A DNA stretch of 64,000 nucleotides from Eremophila alpestris peregrina. Lineage: Eukaryota; Chordata; Aves; Passeriformes; Alaudidae. Positions 52,771-64,000 of the stretch are shown here, one piece after another. Where the stretch lies: NCBI GenBank assembly GCA_009792885.1, contig WMCF01000021.1, positions 5,429,690 through 5,493,689 of the forward strand, given 5' to 3'. The position numbers were made by a program, and so were the translations under genes. The notes under the pieces were generated by a model. That model had not been told where the DNA came from and ran no database searches. It saw only the letters and a program-made list of their open reading frames with translations. Within the stretch, counting starts at the first letter, position 1. The number at the start of each line of letters is the position of its first letter.

Positions 52771-55700
52771 TTCCCTCCAGGGCCAAGACCTTTCTTTCCA
52801 GATTTCCTCCAAGCACAGATTTTTCTGTGGAAAGTTCTAAGCTCTTGTCACAGGTTTAACAATAGAAGTACAAATAAGTTACTATAAGGATCCTATTCCC
52901 TTTAATTTTTCCCTTTTCATCAAACTGCAAACACAGAGAGGAAGCATGAGCTTCTCCATATGGAATTTTAAAGAGGTAAAGGTGGAGCCATATCAGTTGA
53001 GATGCTGCTGAGGACTGAGACACTGGGAAATCTCAGGGCAAACGTGTGCTACAGCTGTTTTAAAAAGGCACTTTAAACCTACAAATTTTAAGTTTTGATT
53101 TTATTCCTCAGATTTCTCCTTTTGATCTGAGCAAAAGGGGACTAGGTAGGAGCAACAGACAATAATTTTGGGATTATATGAAAAACTAGAGTGATTTTAT
53201 TAGCAGTATTGTGACTGTCATTGGGATATTCTTAAGTATTTGTGCTTTGAAAAATGAGTTCTGGAGCAGCTGGTCTGTCTGAGCAGAGACAGAAAGAAAT
53301 TCCCCAAAACTGAGACTTAGGAATGAGCAAGACTTTTACCAAGTTACCTGCAGCTGGCTCTGCTTTTGCCTTGCTTCATCATTTAATGTGTGCACCATCT
53401 TACTTGGCTGAAATTAGTATGCAAGAAAAGATGCATCAAAGTCAGCAATTAAAGTGACTTCATCTAACTTGTTGAGACAGTTGAGTAGCTGTGTTTGATT
53501 TTGCTTAGGAAATCATTAGCACCTTAACAGAAGGCAGGAAACTTTGATCAAGATGTGATAGATGCAGATCAATATAATGTGTAAAGATTTTATTTGGCTC
53601 TGGTATTGACACCTGGTAAAAGAACTGGCTAATGGACAGTTCTCTTGGAAAGTTTGTGAGATTGTTCAATGCTGGCCTAGTGTTTTATGTGGGAAATGAC
53701 AAAACCAGAACTTGTGTTACAGCTTATAATACTTCTTTTATTGCTGCAAAGACAGTTTATCTGTATGTCAAGGGATTGTTTGTGAGTAGGTACACAACCT
53801 GTTCCAGCCAGTGAGGTATTCCAGTGGGGATATAGCTGACCAGACACACTTGGCATAGGAAGATGGAAACAGCCAAGTTGTGAAATTGGGGGACACAGCT
53901 GGACTGGGCCAGCTGTGCCATCCTGTGTGAGCTGAGTGGGGTTAGGAGGATCAGGATCACACAGACATACTCTTGCCTTACTAAAGGTCACTGTCTGTCG
54001 TATCTCCTGGCACAAGGCTGCAGGTTTCTCAGTTGTACTTTGTCAGGAATATCTGCTTTAATTTTACTTTGTTTTCCTAAGTCAATGACTCTGACAGAGC
54101 AGATGAGGGAGCAGCCAGTGGGCTAGTGGAGGTGAGTAGTACAGGGGAACCCCCAGGCTCCATCGAGAACATCTGTAAGTAGCCTGGAGGGAATGAGCAG
54201 GAATTTGCTTCCTTTCAGGCTGGAGCACCTCTGTTCTGGTCTGCTTTGGGGTGCAGAGGGTGCAGCCCTAGGTGATTACCTGTGCTCAGCAGTGTTGAGC
54301 CCAGCCATCTGTGTGCACCCAGAAATGCCTTCTAGCTCTGCACACCCAGCTTTGCTTTTACTCCCAATGGAGCTGCTTCTACACATATTTTGATGGATTT
54401 AAAGGGATTCAGTTCTCTGTAGCACAATAGTTGCACTATCCATCACAGAGTTGTTGCAGGCTATGTTCATATCTTCATGGTCCTTTAGCTTTCTCTTTTC
54501 TGCTGCCTGAAGCTGTGAGCAGTTTGGAAAGGTCCTACAGCACTACCTTATCCCTCAAATCACTGGCTGGAGACCTTACTTGTGAGGTACTCCCATACCA
54601 AAATGCTGAAAGCGTTTGTTCACCTTGAGGGGTGACAAAGGGAAATGTTCTTTTTTAAATGCACTTTAGAATTTATAGGATTTTTGAGAAGGGACAGGGG
54701 ACTCTTGACTACCTTCTCATTTGGTCCTATCTGTATTGCTTGAAGCTGCTCTCTTTTATCAGGATCCTGTTAATGTAGTTCCCTGGCTGTGCTGGATCTG
54801 TACAGCATTTCCTTTGGAAGACAGGCATTTGCAATTCTTTATTTAACTTAAAGGTACGGTCACATAAGAGTGTTTAGTGTTCTCAAGGGAAGGAAAGCTT
54901 AAAAGGAGAGTTGATTTATGTGAATAATCAGGTTGGCATGAATAATTATGGTATTTAATAGAAGAGAAACTTTAAACACCTTAGCAAATGTGTCACTGTG
55001 TGAAGTTATACAGCAGTTTGATGACTTGTTCAGGTCTGAATTTATGTTGGACTCGGCTCTGCAGAGCATTGCAAGGGAGTGAAATTCCAGGCTGGCTGCA
55101 GTCAGCAGGAATTGAAGACAGCAGTGCTTGGCTCAGTAGTACTCACATCTCTTTCTGGATGGAGCCCTTCCCACTATGTGAAGCTAATACTATTTACTGA
55201 AGTGGATATTGCAGTAATGACTTAACCTTTACAGAGCACTTTTAGGGTGAAGATTCCTTCTTTGCCAACTTCTATGAGTTTCTCTATGTCTTATGATAGA
55301 TAAAGTTTGTTGGAACCCAGCTTTAAGATTTCATTTAAAATACACACAAAAATTTGTAGCCTACCTGGTTATGGAGAAAAATACAAAATAATTTAAGTGT
55401 AACAAAGTTAACATTGGTGAAAAGGGAACAAGATCCAGGCTGATTTTATTTTTTCAGAATTTCCTATGGCAATGATTAAAGAGAGGACAGTAGTGTTGAC
55501 ATCAACAGAACCCAGATGCTACACTGAGTATTGCTTAATATAGATAATCCATACATCCAGATACTTAAAGACCAGCTAGTACCTATTTTGAAAGCATGCT
55601 CAAAGGAGCTGGCAAGTTCAATAATCCAGTAAGCCTGACACCTTGGAGAGGCTGGGGATGGGCTGAATCCCTTTTCCATAGTAACTAAAAGAGGGCTTAT

Positions 55701-57837
55701 GTGCACACAAACTGCATCTTCTCAGAGGCTATCACAGCTCAGCTGTGGTGTGGGCAGGCTCACCTCTGAAGAGGGGATAAGGATGCATCCATACAGGAGG
55801 AATGGTAACACATCCCCTCCTGCAGCCCAGAACAGGAGGGCTTTCAAAGCAAATCCAGTGGCCTAAATAATGAGTTTACTGGCACTTGAAGTGAGAATAG
55901 CCCCATCACTTTTAAATCTGTATGTTTTGGCTTTTCAACCTGAGTAGGATCCAAGTCTCAGATGGAATGAATTCAAGAATTAAAGAAGACCAGAAGTACA
56001 TGAATAACACACATCCACACAAACCAAGTTTTTCTCCAGTTCCTTGTTCACATCCTTTGAAGTATTCTACTTTTCCTCCCTTCCTAGAAAAAGCACTGGG
56101 GAGAGAAAAAGAGCAATAAAATATTTCCAAATAACCCCTCACAGCTACAAATTATAAATATTTCATATTTTGAGTTATTTCTGTTTCATGTGTTCTCAAA
56201 TAGCATTTAATTTCTTCCTCTCTTCCCGCCTCTAGTTTGAATTAAGTCTCATCCCTTGCCTGTCAAACCTTGATGCCCCCTTTGTAACAGCTTGCTTCCA
56301 GGTGAGTTTTCCTGGGCTAATTCAGCCCTTGCTCTGTGTTTTCAGAGATTCATGGTAAGAATCTCTCTGTAGCCCTGCTCTGACCAAGTGATTAGCAAGG
56401 AATTTCCAATTCGTGCTTCTCCCTGACTCACAAAATTGAGCTGGTACAGAATAAAGCAAAATAAATAAGGAGCAAGCCAGATAATTCAGAAGTGGGATCT
56501 CAGTTTGTCTTAAGTGTCATCTGCCTCGTATCTGCTGTGAAAATGGTAGGTCTAAATTCCAGCTTTAATGTGCAGACTTCCCACACAGTGGATTTTATTT
56601 CTCAGCACACATCTGTCATTTGGCAAAAGATTCATCTCAAGTTCTGATCTCTGTCCTTGAGCTGGAGCTCAGTGTCTCAGTGTCTCCCCAGCTGGTTGGT
56701 GCTGTTGTGGCCCAGGGTTCCTCCAGCTGCTTTGCTCTCTCTGGAAAATGCCTATTCTTGTTTGTGGAGGGACTTTGGATTTGCAGTGCTTAGAATGATG
56801 GTCCAAATCAATAATCTGTCTTCATCTCAGAATATTAATTTAATTATCTATCAGAAGTCATTTGATAAAATGACAGCTGAATTTCTCTCCTGTATATTCT
56901 GCAGTGGAGAGCCAAATTTCTCTAATTTAGCAGCTACTCCCATTCATGTGCTATCTCCATGGAGTGTCTTCGGGGTCAGGTCCTCGATGGTGTCAGTGTG
57001 TTCTCAGAGGCAGGACAGATGTAACTGTACATATGAAATACAGAACTTTGAACTGCAGCAAGACAGACGCTTACACAGGGAAGAATTGCTATACATAGAA
57101 ACACAGGATTTTACACTGTAATTTTAATTGTACTCCATTAAAAGCCTTTCTGTAATCCTAGGTGGGCAGTGCTATTTCATGTTGCTTGTACCCAGCCTGC
57201 TCACTCTGCTGCAGCACACAGGTGCTGCACACCCTCCTCCTTGCTGTCTTACAAACTTATTCAATATATATCAGCCAATTCAGACCTGCTAAAGGAATAT
57301 CCAGTTTGTGATCTCACAGGTGTGTGAGGAGAGTGGGGGAGGGGGAGAACATAGAAGGGATGGAAATTGTAGACTGAAATTCCTTTTCTTTTCTGGCTCC
57401 ATATGTTTTGATCAGCTGGGGTCCAGCAGTGCCTCATGTTCAGAGCCCGTATTGGGCATAGTCTCCTCTTAAAAAAATTAATGTCACAAGTGGCTCTTGG
57501 AGGTAAAAGCTGATATGAACAGGCTGACTGGAATCTTCTCCATGCTTTGTTTTTTCATGCCTCCAAGGCTGTTGCTACACGTAGCTGTCTAGTGAAGTGA
57601 ATGCAACTTTCACTCAAATATATTTTTCTCAGAAATGGTTTTACTACTCATGTTCTGAACAGGACTATCCAGGGTGAAAAAGTGTGTAGATTTGAACCAA
57701 AAAGGGAGCAATCTCTGATACGCTGAAGTGAAGGTTTTTAGAGCTGGTGTTGCTTATATGCCTCACTGTTCTATATTGTGCCTCATGGGCTACGTTACAC
57801 GGTAAGACTTCTCAGTATCTTCTAGTTGAAACAACCC

Positions 57838-57838
<1 letters not shown>
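52771..57838. other. Gene-free DNA
   Basis: No supported exon or element. A 154-codon frame at 56.66-57.12 kb lacks family features. GC is slightly higher around 53.8-54.6 kb. No repeat family recognised. Confidence 0.5.

Positions 57839-57889
<51 letters not shown>
57839..57889. repeat. Poly(C) tract of 51
   Basis: Fifty-one uninterrupted C on the + strand (51 G on the other), starting after acaaccca and ending before aatatttttt. On the G strand it has very strong G-quadruplex potential, and on the C strand i-motif potential. It creates an artificial polyglycine run in a minus-strand frame. Its true length may vary between individuals or be misassembled. Confidence 0.97.
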
Positions 57890-57892
<3 letters not shown>

Positions 57893-59047
57893 ATTTTTTC
57901 CTGATTAAGAGCTGATGCTCTTCATCACAAGCTCTTTGTACCCCTAATAAAGCCTGCTTTCTCCCAGGCAATCTTGAGGCATGCTGGGACCATGCAGACG
58001 GCTGTGTCCTCTCACTCCAGTGCTGGCCTATGACCTTACAAGTAGGGTCAGTCAACATGCTACAAAGCTTTCCTTGCCATTTATCAAATAACAAAGCAAA
58101 CCAAATTACATAGTTTCTATAGCAGGCCACTACAGTATGTAAACTGCAGAGAGGGCTTACACTGCTCACTCATTCTGAGGTGCCGACAACATGAAAGGCC
58201 CTTTCGTTCCAGTGCCCAGAGCCTGTATTTGCCTATCTCACCTATTACCAGGAAACAAAGGGGCTGCAGAGGTTGAGCAAGCAAATGGAAAATGAAAATG
58301 GAAGAAAAAACAACTGCCTGTCTTCGAAGAAATGTTTGTCTAAAATGTATGCAGACATGTCTCGGTCAGTTTATAGGTGCTGAGGTCCCCTTTCTCTGGC
58401 TGAGAGCTGCTCTCCCTCTGCAGTAATGGAGTCAAAGAAAGGTTGAGGCAATGTCTCCTTTAACTGTATAATGTATTTATCCTCCCAAGTGGTGAAATGC
58501 TCAATAGCTGTCATGATTAATCAATTGTATTAGTATTTCATCTCAGCCAGTCCCAGTCAGGCGTATCACTACAGATGTATTTTCTGAGATGTGCAGCAGC
58601 ATTGCCAGTGCTGCCAAAATCAGCTTTCCTAGTTTTGGAGCAGTGAGAACATAACATCAGGTGAAATTTGTCATTATTCAGAAAGTCTATTCAAAGCTGT
58701 GAATGAATTAAGCTGTGGAGAGACCTCCCCTTCAAAATCTATCTGCTTCACTGAGAGAAGCTACTGCTCCTGGGTATGGATTTCCATTCCCTGTCCACTC
58801 TCAGGCTTTACTGCCTTTGTTGGTGTGCCAGGGAGCTTAGTTCATATCAGGTGAGCATGGCTGGATGGGCACAGACCAGTCATGTCAATGGTATAAACAA
58901 GTCCTCTCTATTCTGCCTGAGCTCTGTAAAGTGTCTGTATCCTCCACAAGGGAAGTGGTCACAGGCATTTAAGGTTTGTCATCTGCCTGCTAATGGAGCT
59001 GCACTTGGAAGGTTAAACTTATTTGACAAATCGTGGTAAGGGCATGT
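57890..59047. other. Gene-free DNA
   Basis: Unique-looking sequence with isolated CpGs and attaatcaatt-type words near 58.5 kb. No exon or repeat recognised. Confidence 0.5.
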
Positions 59048-59575
59048 GTTCCCCCTCTGCTCAGCAGTGGTGAGGTCACATCTGCGTGATGTGGCCTGAA
59101 GTGGGTGCAGAAATAGTACAGGAGAGATGGGTGTGAGTGAGCCCAGAAAACAGCTGAAAAGATGGTGAAAGGTTTGGAACATTTGTAGTATGAGGAGAGG
59201 CTGAGAGGGCTGGGATTTTCCAGAAGACAAGGCTCAGGGAGGCCTCATACTTGTGAACAAATACTTGATGGCAGTGGAGTAAAGAAGATGGACAGCCAGG
59301 GTCTTCACAGCAGTGTCCAGTGAAAAGACTGGAGACAAGAGATGTAGACGGAAAGAAGTTTGTTTTGAAAGTAAGATCTATTTTACCATAAGAATGGTTG
59401 AACACTGGGACAAGTTTTCCAGGGATGTTGTGGAGTCTTCACCCTCGGGGATGTTCAGAAGTCTACTTGACACAGTCCTGCACACCCTTCTTCAGCTTAC
59501 CCTGCTCACTTGGGGTGGGATGAGGTGATTTACAGAGGTCTCCTCCCACTTCATCTATTCTGGGTGATTCTGTAG
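59048..59575 (+). mobile_element. CR1 LINE, about 0.5 kb, plus strand
   Basis: The longest CR1 copy in the window. In order it shows tctgctcagcagtggtgagg, cacatctgcgtgatgtgg, atgaggagaggctgagaggg, caaggctcagggaggcctca, agaagatggacagccagggt, cagtgtccagtgaaaagact, tggttgaacactgggacaag, gggatgttgtggagtcttca, gggatgttcagaagtcta, acttggggtgggatgaggtg, and a terminus tattctgggtgattctgtag with about two degenerate ATTCTGTG units. It covers the end of the reverse-transcriptase ORF and the 3' UTR, 5'-truncated at about 59048. Stops and frameshifts make it non-functional. Confidence 0.92.
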
Positions 59576-60448
59576 TTTAGTGTCCTACAGTGAGCATGGA
59601 ACCTCCTCTGAATCTGAATTTCAGTGCTGCTGAAGAGATTCCAAGGATGAGAGGGATGGGAGGGCACACTTTGAAAAGGAGCTACTATGTATTGGCATGA
59701 GGATATCTGCATAACGCCACAGAGAAACTTTTCTAACTTTTTTTTTTTTTTTTGGAATCAGCGAAACACTTGTTTTAATGAAAGGAGCTTATCTAGGCAG
59801 AAAGTAGGAAAGAGAAGCAAGGGATGAATGCAGTGGGAAGAATGGTGATTGCACAAGAGTTGGCAAATGCAACTATTTCCAAATATAATGGCATTAAGTG
59901 TTCATTGTGAAATTAGATCAGCTTTTTAAGAGCTGCAGGGTGAAAAAACACAGTATTCAGCTAATTAGACAAAGTAAAGAGATAATGTTAAATTCTTTTC
60001 CTTCAAAAAGTATTTGTCTGCACTACCATGAATTTTAAAATAGAACTGCTATAGATGGCAGCATTATCAAGTGATCTGCCATTAAAGGAATTATAATTCA
60101 GGTCTTTTTAATTCCCTATTGTGGAAATCTTTAAATTAGAATATATCTAAACTGTACAAATCTGTAGTTCTCCTAGAACAATGCTGACACAGTTCTCTGA
60201 TGTTCATTAAAAATTTTTATGCCTTGATTTCTATATAATGGAACATGAAGAAATTTAACTACACTTACTGGGTTTTGTGCCCAATCCAGCTAATTACTAA
60301 AACATCTGCCCAACTTTCAACATGTAAGTAGTTTAATCAAAGTTGGTAAGACTACTGACACCCTTAAATGAACTGAAACTGTCGTTGCCATTCTTCATTT
60401 TGAGTGTCATGAGTCAAAGGCCATCACTCTTGAGGATTCAAGTCAGGG
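59576..60448. other. Gene-free DNA between two CR1 copies
   Basis: AT-rich, with a T16 run at 59738-59753. The two flanking CR1 copies are in opposite orientation and appear to be different subfamilies, so they were probably independent insertions. No exon seen. Confidence 0.5.
59738..59753. repeat. Poly(T) run of 16
   Basis: Pure T run preceded by ttctaac and followed by ggaatcag; a simple homopolymer. Confidence 0.9.
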
Positions 60449-60653
60449 AATCACAGAATATGCTGAGCTGGAAGGGACCCATAAGGATCACTGAGTCCAG
60501 CTGCTGGCCCTGGTCAGGACACCCCAAGACTCACTCTGTGTGCCTGAGAGCCTTTTCCAAACATTCCCTGAGCTCTGTCAGGCTGGGAGCTGTGACCACT
60601 GCCCTGGGGAGCCTGCTCCAGCACCCAATAGCCCTCTGAGTGAAGAACTCTTG
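60449..60653 (-). mobile_element. CR1 LINE 3' fragment, minus strand
   Basis: The + strand reads aatcacagaatatgctgagc, tggaagggacccataaggat, cactgagtccagctgctggc, ggtcaggacaccccaagact, gtgcctgagagccttttcc, agctctgtcaggctgggagc, tgaccactgccctggggagc, ctgctccagcacccaa, then ccctctgagtgaagaactct. This is the complement of a CR1 3' region of a type familiar from songbird genomes. It is moderately diverged and non-coding. Confidence 0.9.
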
Positions 60654-63308
60654 CTAAATCAAGAATCAACTTTATAGCAATTTGAGAATATTAGAACTGA
60701 CATCAAATGACTTTACTTTTGATAACTTACATCTGTACATTTAAAACCACATTACTCTTGTATGTGTTTACTGGCAATTAAAAGTGCTTTGCTCAGAAAT
60801 GTTGAGGTTCTTTAAGAGACTCCAGCAGCAAGAAAGCTTGGTGATCAAGATCCTTGAAAATTAAAATTTAAAAAATCCTATTTATCAGAGGAAAATTTTT
60901 CTGTGCTTTCAATAGACACTTTATAGCATCTATTATCTATTATAGTATCTATTATTATATATATCATTAACAAAGCAATTTGACAATTTTTTTTCCTTTA
61001 GCCAAGGAATAGGACATTAACTACCATAGAACAATTAATGTTACTGAGCATATACTTCCATTCTGTTTGGCTTTTAAGTTTTTTCTCTCTTTCTTTTGTT
61101 GTTAAAGCTCTTTGAGATTGAAAGAGCTGGTCCAGGATTTGGGCATAATTTGAAACAGGCTTTTGGTTAGTATTGGAAATTTATTGTCTAGGGTTTTTTT
61201 TTTTTTTTTGGGGGGGTTTTTTTTGAGTCTGGATGAGATTTGCTGTCCTTCTCCTAAAGATACCACGTGTCCAATTTATTTATTTTGCTCTTCTTATCCC
61301 AGATACAAAAAATTTTAATGATGCACTTATCTTTAAGCTTGTGCTTGCAGATACCCTTGTGTAAGGATTTGAGTGTGTACTGGTGTAGCTTGCTGAATTA
61401 AGGGCCAGCAGCACATGGAAATTTGAGTATAAAATAATTCTGAGGTCATGCACTGCCATTCAAGTATTTGATTTCATATAATTGAACAGTGTGTTCCTGA
61501 CAAATACTTTCTATCTTAAGAATTTTGTCTTATTGCTTTTATTTGGGCCATGTCAGGACTGGTATGGAAGTTAGTTACTCGCTTACTGGAACTTCTTTTC
61601 AGAGTTGTAAGGGATTTTCTTAACCTGTCTCAAATTAACAAAGTGTGCTTAAAAGAAACTTGCAGTTCTTTGTCTGCAAATGGAAAGATTCCCACAGGCT
61701 TCTGTAGAAGCTAGTCTGGGTGTAGAGATGAAAAAAGTTCTTAATGCTGATGAAACCTTACATTTATGGAAAACATTGAAGAACTCTCTTTGTAAATGAT
61801 CCACCCAGTGCAGTCCTGAATAAATTAGTCCAAACATAAGTAACATTATCAGTCAACAACAACTAACACCAGTCTTTCAATAGTTCTGTGTTATTTTGTA
61901 ACTCAGAAAAACTGCACACTAATTTTGTAATGTGTAGTCTGATATGTGTTTACATATCTGATAAAAAAAAGGGGTGGAGGATAATGCTTTCTTTATAAAT
62001 GTTTTAAATTTTTCAGATCATGTCTAATGGAATGATAAAATATTTTCTGAAGGAAAAAACCCCAAATGTGTCCTGGACAAATGATACTTGCTTTGAGATT
62101 GTTTTCTTTGTTATTAAAATAGCAAGTAGTTAGAATCAGTGGTCCATGAAGTTCCAGTTGGAAACAAAAGAAATCATAAGAATTTGCCTGTTTACAAAAG
62201 CTAGATTCTCTCCAACTAGAAATTGTTCCTGCTAATGTCAGAACAGCATAATGTAAACTTGCACAGTGTGTAAATAACACTTCATTAAGTTCCTTTTTCC
62301 TTTTGAAAGTATCTTGTCTTGAACAGAAGGGCAAATTCTACCAAGTGGAACTGCTTTCACCTTTGCATGATAGGGATGTAATTGAAAGTAGCCCTAGGTG
62401 TTCTTCTTGTGCTATTTATTTAAGGTATTTATACAAAAATAAAAACCATTGAGATGAAACCTCACATATCTAGAGCAGTCTGTCTGCAGTAAGGATAATA
62501 TTGATTGCTATGGCAGAAAACTCTGAAGCCAGGTCACCTTCCTGCCATTGATTGTCTTCTTTCAGACTGCCAATGATGGCTGCATTAATTGCATTGCTGA
62601 ATTTAGCAATTTCTTATGTTTTTCTTATTTTACCTCCATCCATTTTCTCTAAAATGATTGAAATGTAAAAAAAAAAAAAACAACAACTTGAGAGAGAAGC
62701 TAGAGGAGTTTTACAGAAAAATATTTTTTAATGCTAATCAACAACATTAAATAAAATCACTGTCTTTCCACTGGCAAGCCATAGCCCAATTTGTGAACAC
62801 AGGCAGAAAAGAAAACTAGGAAGGAAACTGGGGGTACTGAGCTACTTGGGAAAGATTCCTGGAACACAGCAAAAAAAAAAAAAAAAGAGGAGCTGATCTG
62901 CAGTCCCACGTTGGATGTTTTAATCTGGCAGTTTATTTTGTTTAAAGTAGGGCTTGCTGACATTTATCTGTCTTTATTGCAAAAATATTTACATGCTTAC
63001 ACTTATTTTAGCTGTCTTTCTTCATGTGTATATGTGAGTAGCTCTTTACACATAAAATGGATAACACAAGCTGTGACTGAAAGTTAATGTTTGTTCAGTT
63101 CCATAAATAATAATGATAAAGGAAATAGTCTTTCACAATTTGCAACAAAACAGCTTTTCTGCCAGGAGATATGGTTGGGGTTCTTAAAATCTGATGGTAG
63201 CCAAATTTTGTTAGCGTTCCTTTAAAATTCATATTAAAGAATTGGGCTATTCAGAATCCCCAGTCTTAGATCCTGTAATGGGTTTTAAGTTTGAATGATT
63301 AGAGTTAA
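60654..63308. other. Gene-free AT-rich DNA with homopolymer runs
   Basis: Contains an impure TCTATTAT-type repeat at 60927-60964, a T16-G7-T8 tract at 61194-61224, A14 at 62667-62680 and A16 at 62871-62886. No exon or mobile element recognised. Confidence 0.5.
61194..61224. repeat. Compound T/G homopolymer tract (T16 G7 T8)
   Basis: Sixteen T, seven G and eight T in direct succession after gtctaggg. It is a low-complexity tract of unknown origin. Confidence 0.9.
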
Positions 63309-63992
63309 TTGAGCATAAGTGTCAGCATGGAGGATGGTTTTCCAAAGAAGAGTGATGCAGGTCTCCCAGAGCTTCCTCAAGGTTTGTTCAAACCCATTGC
63401 CCATCTATCCAAGGGTTTGTGTCCCATCATCAAACCCTTCTCACCAATCACAACTGCAGCTGTGGGTGAGAGGAAAGGAAAAGGTAACTCAGCTGTTTTC
63501 AGCAATGCAGCCTTTGAATCCACAAAACCTCTACAAACACAGGTGGGGGTTGTCTGTATGGGCAGCCCTGCAGAGCAGAAACCTTTCCTCAAAGTGGGAG
63601 ATTGCCACGGAGGAAAGGTGATGAGTTCTGAAGAAGAAAAAGCTGGAGCACAACAAAGTTCCAGGAGACACCTTGGAAAAGATTTTTTCACTCTTTTGCC
63701 ACCCTCAGTCCTAGTGTTGACAGTTTATATACAGAAATCAAGATGTTTCTCTGTGTGGGTGCTTTTAAAGCTTGAACAAGCCACTGATAACCAATTTATA
63801 GTAATTTTCTGCTTCTCCAGCTCACCAGTACTGCTGCACTTGTTCCACCATCCTCAGGTGAATATTGCATCCCCAAGCAGACCTGGAAACTGCACCATCT
63901 TTTTTCTGTCTTGCAAATTCTCAGCTGATTTCAGCTGTGATAAAAGCTGGTTCCCAAACTTAACAAGTACTGTTAATTGGCAGCAACATTGA
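63309..63992 (+). other. Unusually long open frame, 227 codons, of uncertain status
   Basis: The frame is open from a TTG at 63309 (first ATG at 63327) to a stop ending at 63992, close to the window edge. The translation has no recognisable domain. It is rich in S, K, P and F, with hydrophobic stretches around residues 126-140 and 160-175 that look haphazard. Two other frames over its first half (63319-63621 on +, 63377-63691 on -) are also open, pointing to a stop-poor patch rather than selection. A rough estimate from base composition suggests a frame this long arises by chance only rarely in a window this size. A long exon, a decayed gene or chance all remain possible. Confidence 0.15.
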
Positions 63993-64000
63993 CAGTGTCT

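Noticed and set aside
56657..57121. 154-codon plus-strand open frame
   Set aside because: Composition and lack of family features suggest chance. No supporting splice or 3'-end signals were found.
57822..58169. Minus-strand frame with a polyglycine tail
   Set aside because: The glycine run is simply the translated 51-nt C/G homopolymer; the rest is unremarkable.
1..64000. CRISPR array, operon, phage or bacterial mobile element
   Set aside because: The window is vertebrate nuclear DNA: no regularly spaced repeats, no dense coding and abundant CR1 remnants.

Overview
This window looks like avian nuclear DNA, most likely from a passerine or a close relative. The main evidence is seven copies of the bird/reptile CR1 LINE at various stages of decay. 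Two of the + strand copies end in a recognisable terminus related to the CR1 ATTCTGTG end repeat. The copies at 60449-60653 and 3296-3335 resemble CR1 subfamilies I know from songbirds. The sequence is AT-rich and CpG-poor, with no operons, no long conserved ORFs and no CpG-island promoter. It reads as the 3' end of one gene followed by a long intergenic or intronic desert on a large chromosome.

Layout. Positions 1-2853 are probably the last intron of a + strand gene. Positions 2854-3007 hold a good candidate 3'-terminal coding exon of 50 codons, with a clean acceptor, a stop codon, a short 3' UTR and a poly(A) signal with a downstream GT-rich tract. I could not assign it to a gene family. 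From 3.2 kb to 64 kb I see no other exon I would defend. This stretch contains CR1 fragments at 3.3, 13.8, 20.5, 24.5, 36.2-36.6, 59.0-59.6 and 60.4-60.7 kb, and several homopolymer tracts. The most striking tracts are 51 consecutive C at 57839-57889 and 28 consecutive A at 39918-39945. A 27-bp inverted repeat with a 73-bp spacer lies at 23512-23638.

Probable regulatory DNA. Several repeat-free stretches keep CpG dinucleotides and carry dense AT-rich homeodomain-, GATA- and SOX-like words: 11.6-12.0, 37.1-38.1, 38.5-39.1, 40.2-40.6, 51.74-51.86 and 52.4-52.8 kb. I read these as possible conserved non-coding elements or enhancers of a developmental locus. One genome cannot show conservation, so confidence is low.

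Most open reading frames in the window have the length and composition expected by chance. One open frame at 63309-63992 is longer than expected and is listed as unresolved. I found no convincing novel multi-gene system.
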